A stretch of DNA of 55,493 nucleotides from an uncultured Chitinophagaceae bacterium (GCA_937996595.1 CALKVC010000054.1:1-55493); one strand, 5' to 3'. Positions 36,331 through 45,753 are shown, numbered from the stretch's first letter. Numbers and translations are program-made. Notes: generated by a model from the sequence alone, not told the origin.

Positions 36331-37530
36331 ATGATGGATAAACAGTTAAACAATAAGAACGAATCGGTTTCATCTGCCAGGAAAAAGATCATTGTTTTGG
36401 GCAGTGGCCCCAACAGGATTGGCCAGGGTATTGAATTTGATTATTGCTGTGTGCACGGGTTGATGGCCATCAAAGAATGCGGTTTTGAAGCGATCATGAT
36501 CAACTGCAACCCTGAAACGGTAAGTACCGATTTTGACATTGCAGATAAACTGTATTTTGAACCGGTGTTCTGGGAACATTTGTGGGAGATAATAGAACAT
36601 GAAAAGCCTTACGGGGTAATTGTTCAATTGGGCGGGCAAACAGCGTTAAAACTGGCCAGGAGATTACATGAAAAAGGAATCCGTATCATCGGTACTTCCT
36701 ACGATAATATGGATATAGCTGAAGACCGCGGCCGTTTCAGCGACATGCTGAAATCACTTGATATCCCATATCCGAAATATGGCACTGCCTATAATACTGA
36801 TGATGCCCTGGAAGTAGCAAAAGAAGTGGGTTACCCGGTTCTTATCAGGCCAAGTTATGTACTGGGCGGGCAAAGGATGCGTATTGTACTGAATGATGAA
36901 GAACTTGAAAAAGGCGTGCTGAGCCTTATCAAACATTTACCCGGAAACAAGATACTGATTGATAGCTTCCTCGACCGTTGCCAGGAAGCGGAAATTGATG
37001 CCATTTTTGATGGAGAAGATTTTCATGTGATGGGTGTGATGGAACATATAGAACCTGCAGGTATTCACAGCGGTGACAGTAATGCGGTGTTGCCACAATT
37101 CAATTTGTCGCCCTTACTGGTGCACACTATGGAAGAGTACGCAGAAAAAATTGCACGGTCATTAAAAATACAGGGACTGATAAATATACAGTTTGCTATT
37201 AAAAACGGGAATGTGTATGTGATTGAGGCCAATCCGCGTGCCTCCCGTACAACACCTTTTATCGCCAAGGCATATCAGATTCCTTATCTGAATATTGCAA
37301 CAAAAGTGATGCTGGGAGAGGCAAAACTGAAAGATTTCAAATTCGAGAAAAAACTTACCGGGTTCGCTATCAAAGAACCCGTGTTTTCATTCAACAAATT
37401 CCCGGGCGTTAATAAAGAATTAGGCCCCGAAATGAAAAGCACCGGTGAAGCCATCAGGTTCATAAAAGATCTTCGCGATCCGTATTTCAGGCAATTATAT
37501 AAGGAAAGGAGCATGCACCTGAGTAAATAG
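36331..37530 (+). CDS. carB: Carbamoyl-phosphate synthase large subunit, C-terminal half
   Basis: 399 residues, matching the carbamoyl-phosphate (second ATP-grasp) domain of CarB (E. coli about 554-935). IIVLGSGPNRIGQGIEFDYC, Arg133 (EDRGRF), Arg173 (IRPSYVLGGQRM), HSGDSNAVLP and EANPRASRTTPF are all present, so it looks active. The first ~18 residues (NNKNESVSSARKK) look like the interdomain linker of an unsplit CarB. It ends at FIKDLRDPYFRQLYKERS and lacks the ~130-residue MGS-like allosteric domain for UMP/ornithine control. That lack seems, from memory, common in ~950-residue CarB of related Bacteroidota. The two halves together are 945 residues. Confidence 0.93.
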   Translation: MMDKQLNNKNESVSSARKKIIVLGSGPNRIGQGIEFDYCCVHGLMAIKECGFEAIMINCNPETVSTDFDIADKLYFEPVFWEHLWEIIEHEKPYGVIVQLGGQTALKLARRLHEKGIRIIGTSYDNMDIAEDRGRFSDMLKSLDIPYPKYGTAYNTDDALEVAKEVGYPVLIRPSYVLGGQRMRIVLNDEELEKGVLSLIKHLPGNKILIDSFLDRCQEAEIDAIFDGEDFHVMGVMEHIEPAGIHSGDSNAVLPQFNLSPLLVHTMEEYAEKIARSLKIQGLINIQFAIKNGNVYVIEANPRASRTTPFIAKAYQIPYLNIATKVMLGEAKLKDFKFEKKLTGFAIKEPVFSFNKFPGVNKELGPEMKSTGEAIRFIKDLRDPYFRQLYKERSMHLSK

Positions 37531-37624
37531 TAAAAAGGTAAACTCCGGGTAAGCAGGGGAAAATCTCCTCTTTTTTCTGTTTTTTCACACTTCAATTTTT
37601 TTTCCAGCTGGTTTACTTTGGTGT

Positions 37625-39727
37625 ATGCTACAATATGCCATCCCGTTCTGGAAAACAACCCCTTTCTTCCGGTTGCTGGCCCCGCTTATAGCCGGCATAA
37701 TCCTTCAATCGTATATAGGGTTTGAATTAGTATTTCTGATAAGCGGTATAGCCATTACCGGTTGTGCATACCTGTTATTCAACAGGCTTACCCTGGAAAA
37801 GAGGTTTTCATTTCAATGGGTGCAAGGGTTACTGTTACATGCAGCCATCATGTTTTTTGCCATGATACTGGTTTGGTTAAATGACCCGAAACAGGGAGCA
37901 AAATGGTATGGGCGACATATTACTGACAGTAGCAGTTACCTGGTGCAAATCCAGGAACCACTGGTGGAAAAGGAAAAGTCATTAAAAACAACCGGGCAGA
38001 TGCTGGCTGTTATAAACGGCAACCGGCTGGTTAAAGTAACAGGAAGGATCCAGTTATATTTTGCAAAGGATACAGTTCATGAAAGGCTTCAGTATGGCGA
38101 CAGGATTTTGGTAAGCAAAACATTACAGCCAATCAGGAATTCAGGGAACCCCGGAGCGTTTAATTATGAACGTTATGCTGCCTTCCAGCAAATTTTCCAC
38201 CAGGTATTCCTGCAGCAAAAAGATTGGCATAAACTTCCCGGAAATGAAAAAGGGAAGTTCAGGTCGTTCATTTACCAGGCACGTGTATACATCATTCAGA
38301 ACATAAGAAAGTATATTCCGGGAGGTAAGCAGGAAAAAGGAATTGCGGAGGCGCTGCTGATCGGTTATAAAGAAGACCTTGACAAAGACCTGGTGCAGGC
38401 ATACAGCAATGCAGGTGTTGTTCATATTATTGCCATTTCGGGCCTGCATCTTGGGCTTATCTATGTGATGTTAACATGGTTGATGGATAAAACTCCCCTA
38501 ATCAGGAAAAGCAGGGCGGCCAGGGTAAGTTTGCTGCTTGCATGCCTCTGGTTATTTTCAATATTAACAGGCGCATCCGCTTCTGTACTGAGAAGTGCTG
38601 TCATGTTCACATGTATCGTAATTGGGAAAAATTATTTTGTTCAGTCAACGGTTTATAATTCGCTCGCAACCTCTGCATTTTTATTATTGTGTTATAATCC
38701 ATATTTCCTCTGGGATGTGGGGTTTCAGCTTAGTTACCTGGCGCTGCTGGGTATCGTTGCATTGCAACAACCTGTTTACCGGCTGCTGTATTTCAGTAAT
38801 AAGCTGGTTGAAAAAACATGGTCGCTTATGTCGGTTACGCTGGCTGCGCAGGTAAGTACTTTCCCGATATGCCTGTATTATTTCCACCAGTTTCCCAATT
38901 TTTTTCTCATTACAAACCTGCTGACCGTTCCATTGTCAACCATCATCCTTTTTGCCGAAATCATATTAATTGCCTTTTCGGGAATTGATGCTATAGCAGT
39001 ATTAACGGGAAAGATAACCGGCCAGCTGATAATGCTTATGAACTGGATAATATCCAGCCTCAACAGTTTTCCTTTTGCAGTGTGGGATAATATTTATGCC
39101 AACATATATACAACCTGGGTGTTGGTTTTATTGGTTATGGCTATTTGTTACTGGCTGATACATGCATCTAAAAAGGCATTTTATGTATCCGCTGTAAGTT
39201 TACTCCTGTTTACGTTGACCCATGTATATGAAAAAATGAAAACAAGGTGGCAGGCAGGGTTGATCATATATAATATTCCCAAAAGCCGGGCAATAGATTT
39301 CATATACAGGGATACATATTATTTTATAGGAGACAGTATTCTGCAGCAGGATGGGTTGCTAAAAAACATTCACCTTAAACCGGCAAGGTTATTATACCAT
39401 CTTTCAGAAAAGAAAGATTCAATACCTGCGATGTACCGCTACGGGAACATGATCTTATTTTGTGATAAAAGAATCATGCTGCTTGATACTGCCCTTACCT
39501 ATAAACCCATACCAGTTAAAATAAAGCTACACCTGCTGGTGATTTCCGGAAATGCAGCAGTGAATATTAAAACGGTTTGCGAAACCTTTGATCCTGATTT
39601 GATTGTTTTTGACGCTTCTAACAGTTTGTGGAAAATTGCCCAATGGAAAAAAGCATGCTTAGCATTAGCTTTGCCCTGCTTTTCAATACCTGAACAAGGG
39701 GCATTTGTTATGAAAATTGAAAAGTGA
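37625..39727 (+). CDS. comEC: ComEC/Rec2-family DNA uptake channel
   Basis: 700 residues. Order: N-terminal helices and OB-like DUF4131 region (about 20-200), then the Competence domain (about 230-510) with ALLIGYKEDLDKDLVQAYSN and IIAISGLHLGLIYVML, then a soluble C-terminal part (about 540-700). The protein moves single-stranded DNA into the cytoplasm during transformation. The last part has no HxHxDH, so the nuclease-like metallo-beta-lactamase domain of full-length ComEC is absent or unrecognisable. It is 95 bases downstream of the second carB gene. Confidence 0.9.
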   Translation: MLQYAIPFWKTTPFFRLLAPLIAGIILQSYIGFELVFLISGIAITGCAYLLFNRLTLEKRFSFQWVQGLLLHAAIMFFAMILVWLNDPKQGAKWYGRHITDSSSYLVQIQEPLVEKEKSLKTTGQMLAVINGNRLVKVTGRIQLYFAKDTVHERLQYGDRILVSKTLQPIRNSGNPGAFNYERYAAFQQIFHQVFLQQKDWHKLPGNEKGKFRSFIYQARVYIIQNIRKYIPGGKQEKGIAEALLIGYKEDLDKDLVQAYSNAGVVHIIAISGLHLGLIYVMLTWLMDKTPLIRKSRAARVSLLLACLWLFSILTGASASVLRSAVMFTCIVIGKNYFVQSTVYNSLATSAFLLLCYNPYFLWDVGFQLSYLALLGIVALQQPVYRLLYFSNKLVEKTWSLMSVTLAAQVSTFPICLYYFHQFPNFFLITNLLTVPLSTIILFAEIILIAFSGIDAIAVLTGKITGQLIMLMNWIISSLNSFPFAVWDNIYANIYTTWVLVLLVMAICYWLIHASKKAFYVSAVSLLLFTLTHVYEKMKTRWQAGLIIYNIPKSRAIDFIYRDTYYFIGDSILQQDGLLKNIHLKPARLLYHLSEKKDSIPAMYRYGNMILFCDKRIMLLDTALTYKPIPVKIKLHLLVISGNAAVNIKTVCETFDPDLIVFDASNSLWKIAQWKKACLALALPCFSIPEQGAFVMKIEK

Positions 39728-39779
39728 CAGCGCATCAAAACATACATTTCCAATCATAAGCTAGCTAACAACAGGCATC

Positions 39780-41324
39780 ATGAAAAAAATTCAAACTGCA
39801 CTCATTTCGGTTTTTTATAAAGACGGGCTGGAGAATATTATACAGCAGTTGAATGGGCTTGGAGTAACCATTTACAGCACCGGTGGTACACAAAAATTCA
39901 TAGAAGATTTAAAAGTGCCATGTATTCCTGTGGAGTCACTTACCAGTTATCCATCCATTTTAGGAGGAAGGGTAAAAACGCTCCATCCTTCCGTATTTGG
40001 TGGCATTCTTGGCCGGCGTGATCATGATACAGACCTGCAGGAAATGAAAAATTTCAATATTCCGGAAATTGACCTGGTGATTGTAGACCTCTATCCTTTT
40101 GAAGAAACATTGAAATCAGTAAACAGTGCTGATTTTAACGGAGATGAACAGCAAAAGGAGAAAACGGTTATCGAGAAAATAGATATTGGCGGGCCCTCCA
40201 TGATAAGGGCTGCGGCAAAAAATTTTACAGACCTGATGGTGATTGCAGCAAAAAAAGATTATCAATCCCTGGAAGAAATCCTGGTAACACAGAAAGGGCA
40301 GTCTACCCTGGAACAGAGAAAGTTTTTTGCAGCCAGGGCATTTGATATTGTAGCACAGTATGATGTAGCCATAGCTGCATATTTCAACCCGGACAAAACT
40401 TTTTATTTCCAGGCACAAACCGAAGGTCAATTGCCTTTGCGCTATGGTGAAAACCCGCATCAGCAAGCCGTTTTTTACGGCAACCCGGAAAAGTTGTTCA
40501 GCCAACTGAATGGAAAGGCTTTATCATATAATAATTTGGTTGATGTAGATGCAGCCATGTTGCTTATCAATGAATTTGACGTAAATGAAACCGTTTTTGC
40601 CATCATAAAGCACACAAATGTTTGTGGTATTGCTGCCAGGGAAACAGTAAAAAAGAGCTGGGATGCGGCATTGGCGGGCGACCCGGAGAGCGCATTCGGC
40701 GGTGTTTTGGTCTGCAACAAATCAATTGATAAGGACACGGCGTCAGCAATCAATGACATATTTTTTGAAGTATTGATTGCTCCTTCATTTGATATCAGCG
40801 CTATGGAAATACTGAAATCGAAGAAGAACAGGATCATTTTGCAGCAGTTGCAAAAACCTTCAGTGAAAGAACAATACAAAACCGTTTTGAATGGTGTTTT
40901 ACAGCAGCGAATGGATGAAGGCAATTATGAAGTTTGGAAAGAAGCAGGGGGAAGGGAATCAACTGCTTCAGAAAAAGAAGACCTTATTTTTGCCAACCTG
41001 GTTTGCAAACATTTAAAAAGCAATGCCATTGCCCTGGTAAAAAATAAACAACTGGTTGGAAAAGGCTGCGGGCAAACCAGCAGGATTGATGCATTGAGGC
41101 ATGCCATCGAAAAAGCCAGCCAGTTTAATTTCGATATAAGCAATGCCGTACTGGCGAGTGATGCCTTTTTTCCGTTTGATGATTGCGTGAAAATTGCATA
41201 TGATGCTGGTATCAGCGCTTTCATCCAGCCGGGCGGGTCAATCAGGGATGAAGATTCATTTGCATTTTGCCGGGCTAATAACCTGCCGATGGTGATAACC
41301 GGAATGCGCCATTTCAGGCATTAA
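39780..41324 (+). CDS. purH: Bifunctional AICAR formyltransferase/IMP cyclohydrolase
   Basis: 514 residues, full-length PurH, catalysing the last two steps of purine synthesis to IMP. The N-terminal MGS-like IMP cyclohydrolase (about 1-200) has YSTGGTQKFIED and GGRVKTLHPSVFGGIL. The AICAR transformylase part (about 205-514) has LRYGENPHQQAVFYG, KHTNVCGIA, DPESAFGGVLVCN and IQPGGSIRDEDS. ATG at 39780 gives the standard MKKIQTALIS start. Transcribed in the same direction as comEC, 52 bases on. Confidence 0.97.
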   Translation: MKKIQTALISVFYKDGLENIIQQLNGLGVTIYSTGGTQKFIEDLKVPCIPVESLTSYPSILGGRVKTLHPSVFGGILGRRDHDTDLQEMKNFNIPEIDLVIVDLYPFEETLKSVNSADFNGDEQQKEKTVIEKIDIGGPSMIRAAAKNFTDLMVIAAKKDYQSLEEILVTQKGQSTLEQRKFFAARAFDIVAQYDVAIAAYFNPDKTFYFQAQTEGQLPLRYGENPHQQAVFYGNPEKLFSQLNGKALSYNNLVDVDAAMLLINEFDVNETVFAIIKHTNVCGIAARETVKKSWDAALAGDPESAFGGVLVCNKSIDKDTASAINDIFFEVLIAPSFDISAMEILKSKKNRIILQQLQKPSVKEQYKTVLNGVLQQRMDEGNYEVWKEAGGRESTASEKEDLIFANLVCKHLKSNAIALVKNKQLVGKGCGQTSRIDALRHAIEKASQFNFDISNAVLASDAFFPFDDCVKIAYDAGISAFIQPGGSIRDEDSFAFCRANNLPMVITGMRHFRH

Positions 41325-41470
41325 AATTGCGGTAAACATAACCTTTTCGATCATTATTAGTTGCATGTTATATACCGGTTATCATGGCTAATTTGCAGTT
41401 GGCAGAAAATTTCATTTAACCAGGCAAAATTTTTATAAGTTTCATTTTTTTATTTCAACCGGAACAATTC

Positions 41471-42406
41471 ATGAGGGCAATTAAAAATGCTGATACAAAG
41501 GCTAAAGGATATTTCGCCCTTTTCATAACGAGCACGGTTTGGGGAACCACCTGGGTGGCCAGCAAGGTTGCCATCAGCGAAATGCCAGCATTGCAGATGG
41601 CATATATAAGACAATTCATTGCGGGGATTTGTTTTGTTGGATTTTATATGGGGGTCAGGAAATTTTCTTTTCCCAGCATACGGCAGTTCCGTTGGCTAAC
41701 GGTAATGGCTATACTAATGTTTGTGATGGCAAACGGGCTAAGTACCTGGAGCCTCAAATACATACCAACCGGTTTAAGTGCCCTGATTGGTGCATTATAC
41801 CCATTGAGCGTTGTTGTGATTGAACGTGTGTTTTTCAGAAGTGCCCGCATGACCATACTGACCTTTCTGGGCCTTTTTTTAGGCATAACCGGTGTAGGTA
41901 TCGTTTTCTATGAGAATGCCTTCAACAATATAAGCCCGTCTTTTTTTATCGGGCTCAGCCTATCAGTCATTGCCATGCTATCATGGAGTTTGGGTACGGT
42001 ATTCATCAGCAGGAACAAGGCGAATATCAATCCATATTATGGAACAGGCTGGCAGATGCTCATCGGTTCTGTGATTCTCTTCTTTGTGGCAGAAACAACC
42101 CAACCTACTGTTTCTTTAACCCAAATAGGCCTGAAAATATGGCTGATGATTTTTTACCTGGTCATCTTCGGATCTATCATCAGTTTTGTAGCATTCATTT
42201 ATACTATGAAAAAACTTCCGGCAGCTGTTTCATCATTGTATGCTTATATCAATCCGCTGGTAGCCATGTTGGTGGCAGCCCTGGTACTTAACGAAAAACT
42301 GACGATTAATATCCTTTGGGGAGCAATCGTTACACTGATAGGTGTTTACCTGGTAAACTACAGCATCAAGAAAAGCCAGAAAATTATCCTTGAACCTGAG
42401 ATATGA
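41471..42406 (+). CDS. EamA/DMT-family permease
   Basis: 311 residues with about ten transmembrane helices in two EamA repeats. The first repeat starts FITSTVWGTTWVASKVAI and the second starts LSWSLGTVFISRNKA. Members export or import metabolites such as amino acids; the substrate is not predictable. The 3' end overlaps the convergent deacetylase-like gene by 23 bases (42384-42406). Confidence 0.92.
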   Translation: MRAIKNADTKAKGYFALFITSTVWGTTWVASKVAISEMPALQMAYIRQFIAGICFVGFYMGVRKFSFPSIRQFRWLTVMAILMFVMANGLSTWSLKYIPTGLSALIGALYPLSVVVIERVFFRSARMTILTFLGLFLGITGVGIVFYENAFNNISPSFFIGLSLSVIAMLSWSLGTVFISRNKANINPYYGTGWQMLIGSVILFFVAETTQPTVSLTQIGLKIWLMIFYLVIFGSIISFVAFIYTMKKLPAAVSSLYAYINPLVAMLVAALVLNEKLTINILWGAIVTLIGVYLVNYSIKKSQKIILEPEI

Positions 42407-43667
42407 AGCTGCTGTAAAGTTCCTTCCATCCGGAAAATTGTTCATCATTGCCCAGGAAATTATTATGGAAAATGCTGATGAACAGGCCATTCACATTTTT
42501 GCATGTATCCATATAGTAAACCAGTTCTTCCAGTGATTGTATTGTATCCTGGCGCTGTTCATAAAAACTATTGGCATCCATAAAACAAAAAGGGTAAATC
42601 CTCAGGCCGGTGATTTTTTCTTTTTCAAGGTCATACCATAAAAATGACGAAGCCGCTGAAGCGCGGAAACCGTTGATGCTGCCATAACCCATACTATAAT
42701 CTTTTTCTATTCCGGCATCAATCAGCATTTGATAGGTTTGCGGAAGCGATAGTTTGATATAGTGCTGCCTGGATATTTTTATTTCTTTCCGGCTGGCTGT
42801 TTCCAGTATTTTTTTCTCTTTCAGCAGAACTGGTAAGTTTCCATGGCTTCTCCATGATGGGTGAAGCCCCAGTTGGTATTTAGCCGAATGGCGTTTAATC
42901 AGTTGCCACATGCCATGCGAGTACGGCGAGATGTTTTTGTCGTATAAGCTACCCGATGTGGCTACCAGGAAGAAATAAACCGGTGAGAGTTTTTTTTCAG
43001 CATGCAACCTGTCCATGAATGCATAACTGTCAAACGGGTCTGTTTTCAATCCGGCCAATACCTTTAACCTGTCTGCGGATGGCGATTTAATGAAACCGCC
43101 CAGGTTCCTGATAAAGCCTTTATGTTTGTATGACCAGGCAATATCAATATCGTAGGTGGGCAGGAATGTAAATGATTGGGTTGACAGTACGATACCGGGA
43201 AACGAGTTGAGCATTGATACTGAAAAAACTTTCAGCCATTCATTAATCAAAGGCCTGTTTAAAAATCCTTCTTTGCAGGCTAATGAATTACTATGTGCAT
43301 ACCTGCCATACATATCCAACTCGTGTGGCAGGTATTCCTCATACCTGGAAAGCAAATAAAAAACAGCAGCAAAAATGTCGAAATGAAAATCTGAATCATC
43401 GAAGGCAAAAAAAACCGGTTGTTCATTTTTTACTATGCATGAAGTGTACTGCTGTCGGATGCCCTGTTCAAAAAGGAGTTGGTGCGGCCTGATAAAATAA
43501 CTGGCGCCAATACGGTTATTGCTGTAATTTATTTTAGCCCCCCGGTAATCATTGAATACTTCATCATCGTTTGTAATCCTGTAACCGGTTCCCAGTTGTT
43601 CACTGAAGATAAAATCGCAGGTATACTGCAATCTTGCTGTGGTTATTTCTGAATAGATCAATATCAT
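42384..43667 (-). CDS. Polysaccharide deacetylase-like protein (DUF7033 type)
   Basis: 427 residues. The N-terminal part (about 1-130) is a Bacteroidota-specific domain ending in FYLLSRYEEYLPHELDMYGR. The C-terminal part is a carbohydrate-esterase-4-like barrel: FLPTYDIDIAWSYKHKG supplies the first Asp pair, and QLGLHPSWRSHG supplies the His. Members are thought to deacetylate surface glycans, but metal-site completeness here is uncertain. It lacks a signal peptide. Next gene upstream on the same strand is lutB, 26 bases away. Confidence 0.82.
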   Translation of the reverse strand: MILIYSEITTARLQYTCDFIFSEQLGTGYRITNDDEVFNDYRGAKINYSNNRIGASYFIRPHQLLFEQGIRQQYTSCIVKNEQPVFFAFDDSDFHFDIFAAVFYLLSRYEEYLPHELDMYGRYAHSNSLACKEGFLNRPLINEWLKVFSVSMLNSFPGIVLSTQSFTFLPTYDIDIAWSYKHKGFIRNLGGFIKSPSADRLKVLAGLKTDPFDSYAFMDRLHAEKKLSPVYFFLVATSGSLYDKNISPYSHGMWQLIKRHSAKYQLGLHPSWRSHGNLPVLLKEKKILETASRKEIKISRQHYIKLSLPQTYQMLIDAGIEKDYSMGYGSINGFRASAASSFLWYDLEKEKITGLRIYPFCFMDANSFYEQRQDTIQSLEELVYYMDTCKNVNGLFISIFHNNFLGNDEQFSGWKELYSSFISQVQG

Positions 43668-43693
43668 TTACCTGAAAGCTATCTGTGGCGGGT

Positions 43694-45082
43694 TCATTTC
43701 TTCCGGTTATTATTTTGCCGGTCTTTCCACATTTCATTAAACGTTTTCCGGCTGAAATCAAGTTCACCCCTGTTCCTGTTCCAGTCTTTAAAAAGGCTGT
43801 TAACGATCTTGTTCTTTAGCCAGCCATTACCCATATTCATCAGTTTCCTGTTTTTGCTGGCTAATTTCCAGGCTTTCCAGGCCATGCGTTCCGAAACCGT
43901 TGTAAATCCTTCCGATACCGATTCGCTCCGGTTATCAAGCAACAATTCATGCAGGTTGATTTTTACTGCACACACTTCGGTACAATTACCACAAAGAGAT
44001 GAAGCAAAACTCAGGTGTTTGTAATTTTCCATTCCGGAAAGATTGGGAGTAATTACACTGCCAATTGGTCCGCTGTATGTGGCGCCATATGCATGCCCAC
44101 CGATGTTTTTATATACCGGGCAGGCATTGAGGCAGGCTCCGCATCGAATGCAATACAGGCTTTCCCTTTGTTTGGGGTTACGCAGGATATTAGTACGGTT
44201 GTTATCAAGCAAAATCACGTACATGTCTTCAGGCCCGTCGTTTTCACCCGGTTGCCTGGGCCCGGCTATGATGGTATTGTACACAGTTACTTTCTGCCCG
44301 GTACCAAACGTGCTTAACAAAGGCCAGAACAGGCCAAGGTCTGTTATGGAAGGGATCACTTTTTCAATGCCAACAATAACGATATGTGTTTTTGGGAAGG
44401 CGCAGCTCAACCTGGCGTTTCCCTCATTTTCTGTTACAGCTACCGCTCCCATATCACTGATGATAAAATTGGCGCCGGTAACACCCACTTCAGCCTGAAC
44501 ATATTTTTCCCTGAGGATATCTCTGGCAACAGCTGTAAGTTGTTCGGGACTTAGATGAGGATCCGTACCCAGTTTTTCTGCAAATAGTTTTGCCACATCT
44601 TCCTTGCTTTTATGCATGGCCGGTGTTACAATATGATAAGGAGGTTCACCGTCCAGTTGCTGAATATATTCACCCAGGTCGGTTTCTATGCTTTCTATCC
44701 CGTTCTTTTCAAGGGCGTCGTTGAGGTGAATTTCTTCAGTGACCATGCTTTTACTCTTCACCACTGTTTTGCAGTTTTTCCGTTTGCATATGGCCAGTAT
44801 TTCTTCTATTGCCTGTGCCGCATTTTCTGCCCATATTACTTTCCCGCCACGGTTTGTAAAATGCAATTCAAATTGTTCCAATTGCTGATCCAGTGTTTCA
44901 ATGGCCCGCCACTTTAGGTTTTTAGCTTTTTCCCTCACCAGGCTCACTTCGCTGAATTGAGATTTGCCCTGTGGCACCACTGCATTGTATTTGCCTATGT
45001 TGAAGTTTATTTTCCGCCTGTGTTCCAGGTCGGCTGCCCTGACAGTGCTTTTTGCTTTGAAAGTATCTGATAATTCAGACAT
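43694..45082 (-). CDS. lutB: LutB-type iron-sulfur LUD protein
   Basis: 462 residues. The N-terminal LUD domain (about 60-295) has VVKSKSMVTEEIHLNDAL and VGVTGANFIISDMGAVAVTE. Ferredoxin-like cysteines follow: CIRCGACLNACP (311, 314, 317, 321) and CGNCTEVC (364, 367, 371), for two 4Fe-4S clusters. It is the electron-transfer subunit of the LutABC L-lactate oxidation system. lutC lies 20 kb away on the same strand, and lutA was not seen, so the system is dispersed. Confidence 0.92.
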   Translation of the reverse strand: MSELSDTFKAKSTVRAADLEHRRKINFNIGKYNAVVPQGKSQFSEVSLVREKAKNLKWRAIETLDQQLEQFELHFTNRGGKVIWAENAAQAIEEILAICKRKNCKTVVKSKSMVTEEIHLNDALEKNGIESIETDLGEYIQQLDGEPPYHIVTPAMHKSKEDVAKLFAEKLGTDPHLSPEQLTAVARDILREKYVQAEVGVTGANFIISDMGAVAVTENEGNARLSCAFPKTHIVIVGIEKVIPSITDLGLFWPLLSTFGTGQKVTVYNTIIAGPRQPGENDGPEDMYVILLDNNRTNILRNPKQRESLYCIRCGACLNACPVYKNIGGHAYGATYSGPIGSVITPNLSGMENYKHLSFASSLCGNCTEVCAVKINLHELLLDNRSESVSEGFTTVSERMAWKAWKLASKNRKLMNMGNGWLKNKIVNSLFKDWNRNRGELDFSRKTFNEMWKDRQNNNRKK

Positions 45083-45194
45083 GTATCTGTTGTTTTATTG
45101 GTACCCGAAACTGTTTTCCTTTCTAATTTCGATTAACCGTTTATGTTATCTTTTTTTCGGAAGTTGGGATATCTTATCCGCAGTTCTAATAAAG

Positions 45195-45728
45195 TTACTC
45201 CACTTTATCTAAAAGCCCCACCTGGTAACCCGATATTTTATAGCTGTCTACATAAGGTATTTCTGAAGTGCCTTTCCCGGAAGTTGTTTTTTCTGAAAGA
45301 TTTATGGAAAAGAACTCAACAAACATCCTGTTATTGTCAATACGGTAGTTATCCACTATTGTTTTTCCCAAAACGGTGAATGCACCATGAATTGAATTTC
45401 CATGTACATAGCTGTCCAGTATGATGCCATCCTTTTCATCAATCACCCAATGGCCTTTTTTTGTGTCTACCGGTTTCAGCAGGTATGGCCTGCTGTCCTT
45501 GTTGTCGTCGCCGTAACTGATATACCATGAATACTGGCCGGCTGAATCTGCGGGCTGTACCGTTAACTGCATCGTAAATTCCCTCACTGCATTCCCGGCA
45601 ACCAGCCATTGCAGCTTTCCTTTCCAGGTACCAATAAAAGATTCCGGGAATTCTTTGGTTTGTTGTGCATGGCTGCCTGTTACAGCCATTGAAAACATTA
45701 AAAGGAATATGATTCTCAATTTATTCAC
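45195..45728 (-). CDS. Secreted protein of unknown function, lipocalin-like
   Basis: 177 residues with a signal peptide (1-21, GSHAQ). The mature part starts FPESFIGTWKGKLQWL and is predicted all-beta, with alternating strands up to YKISGYQVGLLDKVE. The 'F-I-G-T-W-x-G' start is typical of small secreted lipocalin-like beta-barrels. No catalytic residues are visible. It lies 25 bases downstream of kbl on the same strand and is probably co-transcribed. Confidence 0.72.
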   Translation of the reverse strand: MNKLRIIFLLMFSMAVTGSHAQQTKEFPESFIGTWKGKLQWLVAGNAVREFTMQLTVQPADSAGQYSWYISYGDDNKDSRPYLLKPVDTKKGHWVIDEKDGIILDSYVHGNSIHGAFTVLGKTIVDNYRIDNNRMFVEFFSINLSEKTTSGKGTSEIPYVDSYKISGYQVGLLDKVE

Positions 45729-45753
45729 CAGTTTCTCTTTACAGGGTAATAAC

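Noticed and set aside
32704..36331. Split carB as a simple sequencing frameshift or premature stop
   Set aside because: The two halves are 3.6 kb apart with four intact genes between them, and the cut is at a domain linker, so a base error cannot explain it. A misassembly remains possible and is listed as a refuting test.
32733..36354. Possible target-site duplication flanking the cassette: 32733-32748 and 36339-36354 agree at about 13 of 16 positions
   Set aside because: The matching words are AT-rich and imperfect, lie at unequal distances from the gene ends, and no transposase or integrase is present. Chance is as likely.
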